This document shows positions 63,886-64,000 of a DNA stretch of 64,000 bases, in pieces. Position 1 is the first letter of the stretch. Every line of letters begins with the position of its first letter. The stretch is from Deltaproteobacteria bacterium (GTDB lineage: Bacteria > Desulfobacterota > Binatia > UTPRO1), in NCBI GenBank assembly GCA_016200545.1, contig JACQEO010000087.1, positions 62,001-126,000 on the forward strand, written 5' to 3'. The position numbers and the translations under genes were made by a program. Below the pieces are notes generated by a model that saw nothing but the letters and a program-made list of their open reading frames with translations, was not told the origin of the DNA and searched no databases.

Positions 63886-64000
63886 TCAGCGCATCTTGAC
63901 GTCGAAGGCCTGCGGCCCTTTCTCTCCGGGCCGCACCTGAAATTCCACTTCGTCTCCGTCCCGCAGATCTTCGAACTGCATCTTGGGTCCGAGACGGGAT
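63886..64000 (-). CDS. Cold-shock-domain protein, C-terminal part
   Basis: The last 37 codons of a gene that runs off the right edge. The translation ends KMQFEDLRDGDEVEFQV...GEKGPQAFDVKMR, which is the end of a CspA-type OB-fold (EDLRDGDEVEFQV and KGPQA are its hallmark blocks). It binds RNA or single-stranded DNA. The stop is TGA at 63886-63888. The upstream part lies outside the window. It converges with the HAD gene. Confidence 0.85.
   Translation of the reverse strand, partial: SRLGPKMQFEDLRDGDEVEFQVRPGEKGPQAFDVKMR

Overview
This is a gene-dense, strongly GC-rich bacterial chromosome segment with no phage, no transposase gene, no CRISPR array, and no tRNA or rRNA that I can recognise. 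It has an outer membrane: OmpA-like and other lipoproteins, a porin, an Omp85-type barrel and a PagL-like lipid A deacylase. It also has a Tat-exported DUF1501 protein, an LLM-class F420-type oxidoreductase, a glutaryl-CoA dehydrogenase-type enzyme, and a thiolase-like/OB-fold pair of the steroid-aldolase kind. Together these suggest a Gram-negative, deltaproteobacterial-grade organism (Binatota- or Myxococcota-like) that degrades lipid-like or aromatic acids. The lineage is an inference from gene content only.

Layout. 1-2.5 kb: the 5' end of a CPA2 antiporter, a long inverted repeat, an MFS transporter and a NYN/PIN-like protein. 2.6-10.1 kb: an OmpA-type lipoprotein, lspA-ileS, a DUF3553 protein, a membrane-anchored/periplasmic coiled-coil pair, a glutaredoxin, a Nudix hydrolase and an MltD-like transglycosylase. 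10.2-16.2 kb: a gcdH-type dehydrogenase diverging from a LysR regulator, an F420-type oxidoreductase, asd, a short mutY and a YiiX-like hydrolase. 16.3-22.8 kb (envelope): a disrupted porin, an ArnT-like glycosyltransferase, an Omp85-type barrel, a flippase-like protein and an unusual ferredoxin fusion. 23-29 kb: a same-strand run encoding a CX4CH protein, DUF1800, DUF1501 and an unrecognised HExxH protein. 29-34.5 kb: the thiolase-like/OB-fold pair, lipoproteins, a second flippase-like protein, a CDP-alcohol phosphatidyltransferase and an Smr protein. 34.6-44.1 kb: an HTH regulator, Mrp, two acyltransferases, an acyl-CoA ligase, a histidine kinase, an SDR and mutS2. 44.3-49.4 kb: hslO-dsbD, pagL, ribB with a degenerate ribA half, and a repeat-built coiled coil. 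49.5-58.6 kb: glmU-glmS, a flavin reductase, an L,D-transpeptidase, a second kinase, Nudix, CoA-binding and phosphatase genes, an SDR and a minimal zincin. 58.6-63.8 kb: a translationally coupled operon glpD - alkylglycerone-phosphate-synthase-like oxidase - FGGY kinase - HAD phosphatase. The window ends in a cold-shock protein.

How it fits together. Many genes serve envelope and lipid metabolism: phosphatidic acid-type acyltransferases, acyl activation, glycerol phosphate and a possible ether-lipid step, lipid A trimming, lipoprotein signal peptidase, and peptidoglycan precursors and hydrolases. The most interesting points are the glp-type operon with an AGPS-like enzyme, the CX4CH/DUF1800/DUF1501/HExxH run, the porin that has lost an internal segment and its frame, the RibA domain stripped of its zinc cysteines, a 40-bp perfect palindrome between divergent genes, and the 282-bp inverted-repeat element near the left end.
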